Part shown: positions 1 to 10,800 of the stretch, in pieces
How the letters are laid out: every line of letters starts with the position of its first letter
Position numbering within the stretch: the stretch's first letter is position 1
Assembly (NCBI GenBank): GCA_029876055.1
Contig: CM056877.1
Span: 3,410,001-3,474,000, forward strand
Direction: 5' to 3'
Source: Madurella fahalii
Taxonomy: Eukaryota; Ascomycota; Sordariomycetes; Sordariales
DNA length: 64,000 nucleotides
Notes under the pieces: model-generated
Database searches by the model: none
What the model was told of the DNA's origin: nothing
The model's input: the letters and a program-made list of their open reading frames with translations, nothing else
Made by a program: the position numbers and the translations under genes

Positions 1-1495
1 TGCGGTGCATTGATTCTGTGGCGGTAAACAGCGTGGCTGGTGCAAGGTAAGGGCGCGCTATTCCCGCTGGGGATTTCCTCTGGTGTGTGCGCCACAGCTA
101 ACATGTCGCCAGCTCTCATTAAGAGTTCAGGGTTATCACAGCTGAGCCCATATGGCCTGCCGGCATCCGCCAGTACGGCCCGCCGAATTCATCAACTCCC
201 GCTAGACCAGCCAGAAAAGCGGAGTGTATCGCGGTCCAGATGATTGCACCACTCACCCGCCCAGGGGCGTCGCGACTCTTTCTGGGAACGTCCATTTCGG
301 CTGCAGGAAGCCTTTCACTGGGCTGTGGCCCATACAAGGTACCCTATCCTACACCGTTCTACCTAGCTAGGTATTGTACCATAAGAAATGAAGAGCACTT
401 GTCTCTCTGCCCTCATCATTCTATTTTCATCTTCATCTCTGCCTTCAGGGTTAGGGTTTCATCTGGCAGCTCGCGCAGGCGACTTGTAGGGTGAGATGCT
501 TCTTACTCTCGTGAGGGCCAGCGTTCCTGCGTGGCCGAGGTACCCGACGTCGCAGAAAAACAGAGATCCAACGCTTGGGTTCGAGAAACGTACCGCTTGT
601 GCCATGTTGGCTGAATATTGTGTGAGTCAAAGAGGTATATAGAACAGATGAAACAAAGGACCCAAACACCTACTCCTCAGAGGAATAGGCTAACGAGACG
701 TCATGGGTGTCACAATCCTCAAGTTGTGTCAGTACCCTAAATCCCGGGTTGTCCCCACGTCCTAGAATCATCGAGAAACTCGGGCTATGGCCGGGATACT
801 GAGCATATCCACGCCGTGGGCCTCAACCTATTAGGGCGAATAAGCAAGGTGACGTTGGATTGCTCGGCCCGGCGGGGAGACGGTCCTTGTATTGTCGAGT
901 GTGAACCAACGGTCCCTGCTAGCATATGACCGATAGGGGAGACGAGGACGCTCGATAATTTTCGACGAACGCGCGAATGGCGACCTTTTTGAGGTCTCAC
1001 GCCCAATGAGGTCATCATACCTGACGCAGGCCCGAAAACGTTAGGCGTCAGATGCGCTTCCCGGGTGGCCAGCTGCGATGCATTCAGGGTACAGTTAAAG
1101 CCGCGCCGCTGCAGTTAATATACTCTCTGCCAGACGGAGCATTTGCGCCGGGATGTTGTAACTCCTGCCGAGCACAACGCTCTCACACAGTGTGGCCTGA
1201 AGGACAAGAGCCCCAGAATTCCATCGTCAGACCATGCAGTAGTCGGTCATGAGAGGCATGTGTGTGCAACATCAAAGCGACCGCTATTACCCAGAGCGGT
1301 ATCCCCCAAACGCCGAACCATTCCCGACCCAATTCAGTCCAATCCCAGCGCAGCCTATCCCATCCCATCCCGTCCCGCCCCCTCGATCTCAAAGCCCTTT
1401 GAGTCCTATAACCCTAGCACCTGTAGATGCTACGTTGTAGTAAGAAAGAAACCGAAAGAAGGCCGCATAATATCCCATTCTTTGAACCGTCACGC
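1..1495. other. gene-free left edge
   Basis: No reading frame here looks like a real gene on either strand. The stretch has a short telomere-like box (GGGTTAGGG) at 448-456 and a C-rich run of imperfect CCCAT/CCCGT units at about 1345-1385. The 3' end of the Sos7-like gene faces it from the right. Confidence 0.6.
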
Positions 1496-2449
1496 TTACA
1501 GACCCAGTATCTGCCTCAGCACCGTCTCGGAAGCTCTGTACCACCTCCCCCGCGCCTCCAACTCGTCCTCGACCCCACCCTGTTGCGCATTCTCCCTCCT
1601 CCGCTTCGCCTCCCTAGCTGCAGCCGCGCTATTCGCCTTGCGGGTCTCCAAGGCCGCCACCTCGCCCCTCAGCCGCTCCGCCTCCTTCCGCTTCCTCGGC
1701 ACCTGCCCGCCCAGCTGCTCCAGCTGCCGTTCTAGCGCCGCCAGTTCCCGCGTCTTGCCGTCCACTAACTCCAGCGTCTTCCCCAGCGGCAGATCCATCC
1801 CCGCCGCCGTCGATCCCCCATCCTCCTCCCCGGGACCGCGGCCCCGGGGCGCCTGCGCAGCCCTCAACTCCGCGACCCTCTCCTCGAGCGCGGCGATCTT
1901 GCCGGGCAGCTCGGCCAGCGCGGCCGCGTCGGCGCGCACCCGCTCGTAGCGCGCGGCGAGGTCGCGCGCGCGCGCCTCGAGCCCGGACACCATAGCCGCG
2001 ACGTCGGTCTTGAGCGCCTTGAGCTCGGCCTTGGCGGCGGCGTTGCAGGCCTCGAGGTCGGCGTTCTCCTGCGGCGTGACGATCAGGGGCGGGTCCCCCA
2101 CGATGGCGCGGATGAACTTCTCCTTGGTCACCTGCTCGACGTAGGAGAAGCGCAGCTTGGCGAAGAGCTCCTTGTAGTGCGCCAGGTCGGCCTCGAGCGA
2201 GGAAGGCGTCGGGGCGTCGAGGGAGGTGGTGGAGACGTCCGAGGTGCGGGCCGGGGGGTTGGTGTTGGCGTTGGCGTTGGCGTTGGCGTCGGATAATGTC
2301 GAGGATGATATCGCTGAGGAGATGGGCTCGCTGAGCTTGAGGATGGTGATTTCCTGGCCCGAGGCCGACTGGAGCCCCTCGAGGGCGCTGAGGACCTTTG
2401 CGGCGCGCTGGCCGACATCCGTGTCGGCGGGCGAGGTTGCGTTCGGCAT
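1496..2449 (-). CDS. sos7: Sos7/Kre28-like kinetochore coiled-coil protein
   Basis: A 317-residue protein, mostly charged coiled coil from about residue 100 to the end (heptad-like stretches rich in Ala, Glu, Arg and Leu). A conserved-looking block at about residues 90-125 contains KLRFSYVEQVTKEKF followed by AIVGDPP. I recognise this as the Sos7 coiled-coil family, the fungal partner of KNL1/Spc7 at the outer kinetochore (Kre28 in yeast, Zwint in animals). The N-terminal ILKLSEPI stretch also fits that family. I chose the ATG at 2449 because it lies in an ACAATGCC context and the frame upstream of it is not protein-like. A tandem GTTGGC repeat at about 2264-2290 encodes alternating Ala-Asn. 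The family call rests on remembered motifs, so it is moderate; the coiled coil itself is plain. Confidence 0.62.
   Translation of the reverse strand: MPNATSPADTDVGQRAAKVLSALEGLQSASGQEITILKLSEPISSAISSSTLSDANANANANTNPPARTSDVSTTSLDAPTPSSLEADLAHYKELFAKLRFSYVEQVTKEKFIRAIVGDPPLIVTPQENADLEACNAAAKAELKALKTDVAAMVSGLEARARDLAARYERVRADAAALAELPGKIAALEERVAELRAAQAPRGRGPGEEDGGSTAAGMDLPLGKTLELVDGKTRELAALERQLEQLGGQVPRKRKEAERLRGEVAALETRKANSAAAAREAKRRRENAQQGGVEDELEARGRWYRASETVLRQILGL
2264..2290. repeat. GTTGGC hexamer microsatellite in coding sequence
   Basis: About four in-frame copies of GTTGGC on the plus strand. They encode an Ala-Asn repeat in the Sos7-like protein read from the minus strand. Confidence 0.85.
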
Positions 2450-3128
2450 TGTGGTTTTAGTAGGATGAACTACGCAATGCTCCAGGTGTTTCGGCGATGG
2501 TGTTCGGTACAAGATTGCCTGTGGAATCACATGTGTGCTTCGGGTGGTCCGGTGTTCTAGAGTTTCGGCGTCTGAGAAATGCGCCGCGATTTCAAGGGGT
2601 GTTTTTGTTGATTTGTTGATGTTATTACCGGAAAGAGCTACATGGTGGGGCATTTTTGGATCAGACATGTACCCTAACCCTTACTCGGTTTACAAAGCAG
2701 GGCTATCCCGAAGAGACTTTATGTCACCCTTTCTTCGTCGAACACACCCCATCCACCGCAGCACTTCAGACTGGCGCTGTCGCAAATGATCAGCCGGCTG
2801 CATGTGCGATAGGACTATGCGGTGTAATGTCGCGCAACATGAGAGAAACACTGTCACCGGCGGCCAACAGCCGGCAGCCGGCAGCCGGCAGCCAGCAGTC
2901 TCCAAAATCAGCATCCTGAGTTCCCGAGGCTTTCCTCGTCGTCAAGAGCACAAAACAGACTTTTATTCGTGTACTAAATCTCTCACTGATCTCACTGGAC
3001 TGGTTTTCACTAGCGATAGAAATCACCTGTTGCTTCCTATTCCGTCCTTCCGGCAGCCAGGTCTTGGTCGGATTTGATATCATGGCGCGCACATCCGTTC
3101 GAGGTCCGTCAAAACATTGAGGCCAATC
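2450..3128. other. intergenic, Sos7 upstream region
   Basis: Upstream region of the Sos7-like gene and 3' side of the zinc-finger gene, both on the minus strand. It holds a telomere-like box (CCCTAACCC, 2672-2680) about 220 bases before the Sos7 start, and a CAGCCGG repeat. No gene is seen. Confidence 0.6.
2868..2895. repeat. CAGCCGG heptamer repeat
   Basis: Four tandem copies of CAGCCGG, the last imperfect. Each contains the GCCGGC palindrome, so single strands could pair with themselves. Confidence 0.85.
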
Positions 3129-4085
3129 TCACTCTCCATCCTCGGCGTCACTCCATGCGGGCCCATCGCTGTCAAAGTTACTCTCATCGCCGTCGTCAGT
3201 CATGTCATCCCAGAGTACAGTCGTCTTGGTCTCGACTGGCTGTGTGACATTTGTGCGAGTTTCCTGCCTTGCCGGGAATGGGGGTGGCGAAACCAACAAG
3301 AACTCGAATACCGCCGGCCCGGCTTGAGGCGTGTCGACGGGCGGAGGCCGAACGGGCTGCTGCTCTGGTGGCTGGCCGGCGGGCATTTGTGCTTGGATCG
3401 GGATCGGGCGCGGGTCCATGTGGACCGCTTTCACTTCGCCCATCATCCGGTACACGTCGGCGAGCGGTAGGGGTCGGTAAACGGCCGTGGGGACTGACAA
3501 GTCGGTACCGGTCGTCGGAGGAACGGGGACCTCGACGTTCGACAGGACGTATGCCGTATCGGTGGAGCTCATGAGCAAGCCTGGCGGGTAATACCACCAC
3601 TCCACCCTGATCATCGGCTGGCCTGTCGCCTTTACCGAAACCACGGGCAAGCTGCGTTCCGTCCCGTCCCGAAGGGCGCAGCATCTCGAGTACAGAGTTC
3701 GCGCGCCGATGACACTTGCCGGTTGGCACGCGTTGCCGCCACCCATGGCGTGCTCGGCCAGGAAGCGTCGGGCCGGCCAGACCTCGCCGCACGCTTCGCA
3801 GCAGCCGCTATATTGCCGGAATTCATTCAGCGTGAGCTCGCCGGCGTGTATGAACACGCTTGTCCATGGCCGGATCAGGCGCAAGTGCTCGAGGGCGTGG
3901 TGTGCTAGAGCGTCCGTATCCGGGAAGAGTTTCCCGCATCCACTGATCGAGCAGGCAATTCCATTCCCGGCTCCCCCGGGAGGCGGGGCTTGTTTGGCTG
4001 AAGAAAGTTTTCGGGTAAGACTGGCGAAGGGCGGCTTCTGAACCCTGCGGCCGTACCAAAGCCATGAGCTCGGGTGATTCAACAT
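3129..4085 (-). CDS. C2H2-type zinc-finger hypothetical protein
   Basis: A protein of about 318 residues that I do not recognise. At about residues 46-68 there is a classic finger: Cys-x4-Cys, then about 11 residues with Phe and Leu, then His and a second His (CSISGCGKLF ... HHALEH). A second, poorer Cys-x2-Cys ... His ... Cys cluster follows at about residues 94-119. The middle holds an aromatic WWYYPPG stretch. The C-terminal third is proline-rich and then strongly acidic (TDDGDESNFDSDG), as in nuclear proteins. The first ATG in frame is at 4085. An upstream exon is possible, because the first 30 residues look less protein-like than the rest. Role unknown; DNA binding is only a guess from the finger. 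Confidence 0.6.
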   Translation of the reverse strand: MLNHPSSWLWYGRRVQKPPFASLTRKLSSAKQAPPPGGAGNGIACSISGCGKLFPDTDALAHHALEHLRLIRPWTSVFIHAGELTLNEFRQYSGCCEACGEVWPARRFLAEHAMGGGNACQPASVIGARTLYSRCCALRDGTERSLPVVSVKATGQPMIRVEWWYYPPGLLMSSTDTAYVLSNVEVPVPPTTGTDLSVPTAVYRPLPLADVYRMMGEVKAVHMDPRPIPIQAQMPAGQPPEQQPVRPPPVDTPQAGPAVFEFLLVSPPPFPARQETRTNVTQPVETKTTVLWDDMTDDGDESNFDSDGPAWSDAEDGE

Positions 4086-4088
4086 CAC

Positions 4089-6395
4089 CTTGGGAAGCTG
4101 CAGTACGTGTCAGCGGAAGCCAGCACCATCGAGCAGGGGGAGATGTTGCTTACGGAAAAGCACCGGAGCTCGCGTCCTGGTTGGATATTCGATTCAACCA
4201 TGCCGTGGGCACCTACCGGCCCTTCTTGCCTACTCACTCCACGTGGTGCCATGGTGATGTTGGGTCGTCACGTTTCGTAGATTCTCTCGAAGTTCCCAAG
4301 TACAAACCAGATGGGATGGACCTCATCCACGGGGGCCCAGAGGGTGGGAAATAGCCAGTAGATATAATAGCCAGAAGGTATGGGTCCGAGGAGATGAGCA
4401 GAGCTGTGTGAACAGCCATCAGCCTTCGCGGTCCTTACGGTATCGTCACCGCAACATGGGAAGCCAAGGTGCCGGCGGCAGGACAGGCAGGGGCGGCAGC
4501 TGTCGATCTCGGACAGTGCCTACGCACCATTGCATTACACGGTAGTGAAAGGCAGCGAGACATGCAGTAGGGGGGACCAACCCGCCCTTGGCGGAACGAG
4601 TGTGGTAATGCCAGTGCTCTTCCCGATGCTAAGTCTTGTTTACTTCAGGTCCCTGGAAGACGATCTGACTGGCTCGGAATTGGGCAGCCATCCTCAAGCC
4701 CGCAGGGACTGGCGTGCGTCAACCATTCGCAACCGCAGATTCCAAAGGAGGGAGACATATGCTTGCGCCCGCCACAATTAGGAGAGGGGCCACGAACCTT
4801 CCCCCGTTTACCTAGCAGCCCCAGACGCCATGTGGGAGCATGGATCACACGGGCTCCCGGTCCTCCCAAGGACTGACAGCTATGCCGTAGGCAGCTTCGT
4901 CTGTCCTCACATGGGGGAACAAACATTTATCGAGAAAATGAGCTCGCGAGCCCATTGGCTTTCCGGGGTTGGCTCAGCTGCAATCGTGATTGGACAGACA
5001 TGGAGTCGGCTCGTCGATGCGTACAATCGGACGTTTCACCGGGCCAAGCCCAAGTCCACGTAGCTCGCTCCTCTTTATTCGGAGCCGCCGAGGACGCCGT
5101 GCAGCATGCAAGAAATGACTTCCCTGGGGAGGGCCAAGACCAGACCGTCAGGAATCCTGCACTTGGCCGGCCTTTCGCTGCCGGGGCACATTCGGGCCCG
5201 ATGCGAACGCACTGAGACTTCGTATGACATGGGCGTCCGAGTCGGGGCTTGGGTCGAGAGTGGAGGCTACACCACACCGTTTGTTGAAAGTCTCAAAACG
5301 CCACAGACACCCCGCCCGGTCCAACAAGTCTCCCAGCCCGTCGCAATGCCCAGCTCAGCCGACTGCATGACACTACTGCACGATATGTTTGCCCCAGGGA
5401 GGGCTCTCGAGCGCCCATGGCTTGTGAGATGACAGGTTGTATTGGGTCGGGCTGCGCCCATATGCTGCGGGCAGCCTTTCTCGGAAAGGGGATGACTGCC
5501 GGCAGGGGCTTGTGCTCAGAGCTTTGTGATTGTGTCTGCTCCGTCAATCGACACAGTACTAGGGAAACAACTTGCTTTGATTGCCCCCTCCATCCTCAGC
5601 CTTCGGGCCGTTTGCACCATTTTCGACAACTCTGAGGCCAAGCATTGCTGCAGCCGCTGTGCTTGGAATTTCCAAGTGCCGCAGTTTGCCCCGAGACGGA
5701 GCTTTCCGGATCGTTTGACGAGGAGAAGGCTGTCTTTCAAGGCATGTTTGTGTTTGACAAAGATTTGAACCTCGTCTTCATTACATAACTTGTGCTCCCT
5801 TCCATGAAGGAAAAAGCCGTCGATAACCCTAACCCCCCAGCCTTAACTTTGCAACGACGGCATCCAAACAGCCCTTTCAGTGACATTCCCGAGATCAGCA
5901 ATGTGACAAACAGAGCGGACTGCCATCGAGGCTATCAGATGTAAATTTGTGAATATGCGGGATGCATGCTCAATCACACACACTGCGGACATCAAACTGA
6001 CATTGTTTGTCTACACCAGAGGCAAAAGATACGCCCGCCGTGTGGTCTCTCTCTCTCTCTCTCCCCGATCACACCGTCCGTGGTTTTCCACACGGAATGA
6101 AAGAGACAGGAGAAAAAGAAACTGAAACACACCGGGAGCCTTCTCCTATCTGGATCTTGAGATCAGCGAAGAAACGTACTGCAGTCGGTGACCAAACACG
6201 AAACCCAAACATTCCGAAGTCGTCCGGAGCGTGCCACCCTCCCAACATGCACACAACTCCCTACCCCTATCCCCGCCCCTCGCCCAAGGCCCAGAAGTAT
6301 AGGCAGGGCTCAGCCCGGGAAACCGTAGTTCCCCTAGCAGCCGAAAGACGCTGGACGATTAGGGGGGTTGTTAAGCGGCCTAGTGACCGCGGAAC
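4089..6395. other. long gene-free stretch
   Basis: About 2.3 kb in which I find no convincing exon on either strand. Open frames are short and have no domain-like sequence. It holds one telomere-like box (AACCCTAACCCCCC, about 5825-5838) and a pure TC microsatellite at about 6045-6064. Confidence 0.5.
6045..6064. repeat. TC dinucleotide microsatellite
   Basis: About ten TC units in a row. This is a simple polypyrimidine tract with no gene beside it. Confidence 0.9.
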
Positions 6396-7136
6396 CTAAC
6401 GCGGCAGGTTTTCCACCGCGGTGTAGAGACGAGGCTGGAAGGGGGCCCTAGGTATTACGCAGGCTACCGCCGAGTCTGTTTGCAGGCGCCCCACGAAAAG
6501 GTGGGAAGCAGTCAGCCGTCGATCAACCCCCCGTAAGAAAACCCCAAGCCACGATATCATCTGCGGAGATTCGATGAGTTGTTTGTCTGAGGAAAAGGGG
6601 GGGGGAAGGGGAAGGAGGGAAGCAAAGAGGGGGAAAAGAAGAATCGGCTCACGCGCAGACCGCCACCTAGTCATGGCGTCCTCCAGCTCGCGCAGCTCGG
6701 CGAGCCTCCGGCTCTCAAACACGGACAGGCGATAAGACTCGTCTGCCGTCTCGTCGCTGGCGTCGGTCTGGCCGGTCACGCACAGATCTGACTCGTACTG
6801 GAGCAGGCTCTGCGTGGCCGCCTGTATCATATTTTTTGCGTCTTGGATGCGCTTGATCGCCTTTCGGAGACTGCTGATTGCGTCGTCGAGGCTTGTTATT
6901 GGTTTGGGCTGCTTCGCTGTTCCCTGTTGCTTGCCCTCTGTCGACTCTTGTTTGCTCGCCGGCCCCCCTTGTTCGCAATACGAGTCGAGAAGAGCCGGAT
7001 AGAAAAGAGCCGAGCTGAGAAGAGGCGGGCCGAGACCAACCGGGTTGCGAGAAGCCGCGTCGGGAATAGGCACGCATGCAGCTTGTTTTGCGTTCTGTAG
7101 CAAAGGGTCCGGGACTGGTTCCTGTGGGGGGACCAT
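6396..7136 (-). CDS. small hypothetical protein, gene model uncertain
   Basis: An open frame of 246 codons from an ATG at 7136. The middle (about residues 78-160) looks like real protein: a charged helical stretch running from SLDDAISSLRKAIKRIQDAK to RRLAELRELEDAMTRW. After that comes a strong polypyrimidine run ending in CAG. GTGAGC at about 6655 down to CTCAG at about 6588 therefore looks like an intron that would remove the low-complexity piece without changing frame. The residues after this point are not family-like. The N-terminal part overlaps a GAGAAGAGCCG-type repeat. I recognise no family. It could be a lineage-specific gene or a chance frame. Confidence 0.35.
   Translation of the reverse strand: MVPPQEPVPDPLLQNAKQAACVPIPDAASRNPVGLGPPLLSSALFYPALLDSYCEQGGPASKQESTEGKQQGTAKQPKPITSLDDAISSLRKAIKRIQDAKNMIQAATQSLLQYESDLCVTGQTDASDETADESYRLSVFESRRLAELRELEDAMTRWRSAREPILLFPLFASLLPLPPPFSSDKQLIESPQMISWLGVFLRGVDRRLTASHLFVGRLQTDSAVACVIPRAPFQPRLYTAVENLPR
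6990..7045. repeat. GAGAAGAGCCG-like minisatellite
   Basis: Imperfect direct repeats of about 11-16 bases (cgagaagagccgg, gaaaagagccgag, gagaagaggcggg). They lie inside the frame of the small hypothetical gene. Confidence 0.6.
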
Positions 7137-7164
7137 ATCCGATGTGTGTTTTATGGGTCGGTTA

Positions 7165-7268
7165 TGTGAATGGGGGTCTGAGAGAATGGGAGTCTGAGAA
7201 TGGATCTGAGAGAATGGACCTGAGAGAATGGGCCTGGGAGAATGGGCCTGGGAGAATGAACTGAGAAT
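7165..7268. repeat. GAGAATGGGCCTGG minisatellite
   Basis: Six to seven tandem units of 14-16 bases with the core GAGAATGG and the linker CCTGG, TCTGA or CCTGA. Two neighbouring units (GGCCTGGGAGAAT) are identical, which suggests recent slippage. Confidence 0.85.
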
Positions 7269-7330
7269 GGAATGTAGAATTCGATGAACCAGGACACGAG
7301 TATTCTCCGCTTTTTATACCTGAAAGAACC

Positions 7331-7725
7331 AGCGTCGGGATGCACTGGCTTTTCAAGTCCCGAACTTTAAAACGTCCAAACGTCTGAGCAAATGGGCTCG
7401 TAGGCAGTTGGTGTTGTTGGTAAACCACGCCGGCTCGAGACCAGCAGATTGTAAGAAGGCAGCAACTAAAAAACCGTAACGCTAATCTGCCCCAACATCT
7501 CCCCTTCCGTATCCCATTCGTCGCCAGCGTCAGGATGTACCGACTTAAAAAGGCCTAGAAATTAACACATCCAGCCGTCTGAGCAAATTAGCCTGGTGAG
7601 CAGTTGCTGCTGCTGGCCAAACACGCCGGCTTGAGACCGGGCAGATCCTAAGCAAGGAAACTACTAGAATATTACAGCGCTGATCTGCCCCAGCATTCCC
7701 TTCCCTTCCGCATCTCATTCCGTCT
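7331..7725. repeat. diverged tandem duplication of about 190 bp
   Basis: Two copies in direct order, about 7331-7520 and about 7521-7725. Matching landmarks in the same order are GCGTCGGGATG / GCGTCAGGATG, CGTCTGAGCAAA in both, CACGCCGGCTCGAGACC / CACGCCGGCTTGAGACC, and CGCTAATCTGCCCCA / CGCTGATCTGCCCCA. Many of the differences are C/T or G/A. No coding potential is seen. It lies just past the 3' end of the JmjC-SET gene. Confidence 0.75.
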
Positions 7726-7828
7726 CGTACAAAAGAAAAAGGGGAAATGAAAACAATAGGGTTGTCCCATCCGCCGAAGAACTCCTACCCACTCATTATG
7801 AAATAATTAAAGTAATTCCGGAAAAGAG

Positions 7829-10800
7829 TCAACGCAGCCCTTCGACAATGTCGTAAGGCTGCTCCTTCTGAAATCCCCTCCCGTACTTGGCTGTGATCTC
7901 CTCCCCGTCCTCAATATCCCTCGTCGCCACTAGCATCTGCCTCCACCGCCCCGAGATTTTCATCACCTTGAACTCGGCGGATGGGTTCGTGCTGTTATGG
8001 CAGACCTTCCTCACCCAGTTGCCCATCCGCCTCGGATAGATGGCCGCCACGGGCTCATCGTCCAGGTCTGGCCTGCGAAGCTCCATCGTCCAGTCCCCCC
8101 GAACGTGCCAAGGGGCACCAGCTCCCCGACTAGCTCGCCTAACATGTCGTTGGCCCTGTGCGAACCCAGGGCGCGGATCCCTGTGCCTTTTGACCGGTCG
8201 TCCGAGATGCGCGGGATACGTGGCACTTTGGTGTCGATGCAGCGGCACGGCTTGTGATTGTTGTTCTTAGCGTTGTTATCGCCGCGGCTTGTGCAGAGGC
8301 TGCAAGGTTGATCCCCTAGCATGACCAAGGACGGGTCCATCGGCCAGCCCCAGCGCCAGCGGGCGGGTTTCGGCCAGTAGTAGCACTTGTAGTCAAAGTA
8401 GTTGGACTTGATAAGGCGGAACGGCGCTAGGAGGGGCAGGATCTGATCCGGCAATAGCCACGTGGTCGTGGCAGATTCCCAGACGAACTCTGGGAGTTCG
8501 AGGTAGTCCCATATCGCTTTTTGCAGGATGCTGCCCATGGCGCACATCTTGCGGACGAACTCGGTGTCCAGCCCCTGGTGGAGGCGCGTGACTTTGTCCT
8601 TGAACAGCGACAGCTCCAGGCAGTCTGTTTCCTGCGGCGGCATGAGGCAGAGGAGGCCGTCGTACTTGCCGCAAATGGTCTTCCAACATTTGCCCTCACG
8701 CAAGTAATCGGGTAACCTGTGCCGCTTCGTCCCGTCCCATCCCAGCATCCGCAACATCCCGTCCATGATGCCTTGCGACGAGAGCAGCTGCCCTTTCCCG
8801 GCCATCGCTCTCTCGAAGCACTCTGCCAGCTTCAACTTGAAGAGCCTCGAGAGAAAAGCGTGCAGTTCCGGGTACCCGTGCATCGTGGCCTCGATCGACT
8901 TTCCGAGATTCATCCCACCCAGTACTACGGGTGTTGATTTAGAGAACCGTCTCCATTCTCTGACCAGGTGCGCCAGACGCTCGAAAGCCAGCTTGCTGCC
9001 AAGCTTTTCCGGGGTCAGGTTCTCGACTCGGGTAGACTCACGATCCCGGACCAACTTGGCAAGGTGTTCAAAGGCGCCCGGAGCTGGTAAGTCGTGGGCA
9101 GGCGGTGGATCTTCGACTCGCTGCCTCTTAGATGTTTTCGGCGTTGGCGCTTCTACGTATCTCTTGGGGTGGATAAGCCTTGCTGTTTTCCGTATCGGTG
9201 GCAGCTCCTCCGTGCTAGGCCCAAAGTAGCCTTGGTTGCTTTGTTGCTGGATGAGAGGAGGAGGTTGGGGAACAGTCTGCAGAGAACAGGCCGCAGCCCC
9301 TGAAAAGGGGTTCTTCAGTGCTTGTTGAGGCGTGTGGGGTGGCTGCATGGATGGTGTTGAAGATGGCAGGGGCAGCTCTGGCAAAGTGGCATGCGCGGGG
9401 GGACCGACTTCCACTTGGGTAGGCTGCGCTTGGAATGATTGAGATATTGCCATCCTGTCTGGTGACCCTGTCGGCTGGTTAGAATGCTCGATAGACTCAC
9501 GTTCGGACGGGGTGCTCCGTTCTTGAGTAGGGGCGGGTTGAACCATAGGCGGGGAATCCAGCGGTTCGAGCGGAACGAACTTGCCCTCCGCATATGGCAT
9601 AGGGAGCGGTTCCGTTCTCGTAACGCTCTGTGTGGCGGCCCCCTGCTCATGTTTCTCTGGCGTCAGATGGTCTGGTGGGGGCGCTGCGGGCTGCCCGAGA
9701 TGTGTCGCCGCCGACTCAAACTTGCCAGGGAGTGCCTGCTCAGGCGGCGGGGTTGCTGATTGCGTGGGCGGCGGCACCGGGTACCCGGGAGGGCGCAATG
9801 GGGCAATGCCTTCCGGAGGTGGAATCGGCGCACGTTTCTCCTGCGATCCCGATGACTCGGGCGTGCGCGGCAGCTCTTCCTCTGCGGGAGCTTCTGGCTT
9901 TTCGTATATCCGGAAGTCATCGGCGGAGATGGCGAACTTGTCAGGGCAGAGTCTGTCGCAAAACCGGTAGTCCAGGGGCATGTCTGGCGATGAGTTGTAT
10001 TCGAGATTGATGGCCACGGCATAGTTCGGCCCGAGATTCAAGACCTGGTGGTACGTCCCGGGTTCCGTCACAACTGCTTGCCCAGGCACGCAGTAGTCGA
10101 GTGTGTACTCGATACCCCATTCATCCAATCGCGCCGGCGGGATGTTGCGGCTAAGGTGCCTGACAGCTTGCGAACAGCGGCGCATCTCCGGGTATTCCTG
10201 GGCCATCCTCTCTTCCAGCTTCTTGGAAAAGGCAGGCTTGACAAAGCACCAGAACTTGTGCTGGCCGGAGCGGAGGAGGTTCTCGGACCGCACATGGGCG
10301 TCCTCTCTGTGCATTGTCGTGATGGTCTTGCCCGCGAGGTTGAAGTATACATACTGAGTATTGATGCCTTCGAGCGTCACTCGACCTCTACGACGCAGCT
10401 TCTGGCCGGGAGAGAGCTCGACGTCGTCGAATAGCGGGTTGCCAATGATGTACGGCCAGTTTCCTTTTGGCGGGTCCGCTGCCGAAGAATTCCACAGCTC
10501 GCGCTGCTCATCCAGAGACCAGTCCGTCTTGGCACTCAGCGGGAGTGGGAGGTGTGGCGAAGTGAACTTGGATCTCTTGCCGGTGTCGACTTTGACAAGG
10601 CCGAGCCGGTCGGGCTTGTAGCAGAACGAGGTGGCATGGTCCTTGCTCGGGCGGGCTACCTTCTGCACGGTAATGGGCGGCAAGTCCCGGACCTGGAGCT
10701 TGAAGTAGCCCCGGTCCTGCACGATGGGATGGCTCGAGTACAGCTCAAAGAGTTCCTCATTGAGAACGTGCATGTCCTGGTAGGTGCAGTCGAAGAGGGG

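Noticed and set aside
1143..1949. 268-codon plus-strand frame opposite the Sos7-like gene
   Set aside because: It is Ser/Pro-rich shadow of the coiled-coil gene's codon pattern.
8060..8130. An intron as the cause of the JmjC-SET frame change
   Set aside because: No GT-AG (or GC-AG) pair keeps both flanking conserved stretches; a single-base slip at the C6 run explains all.
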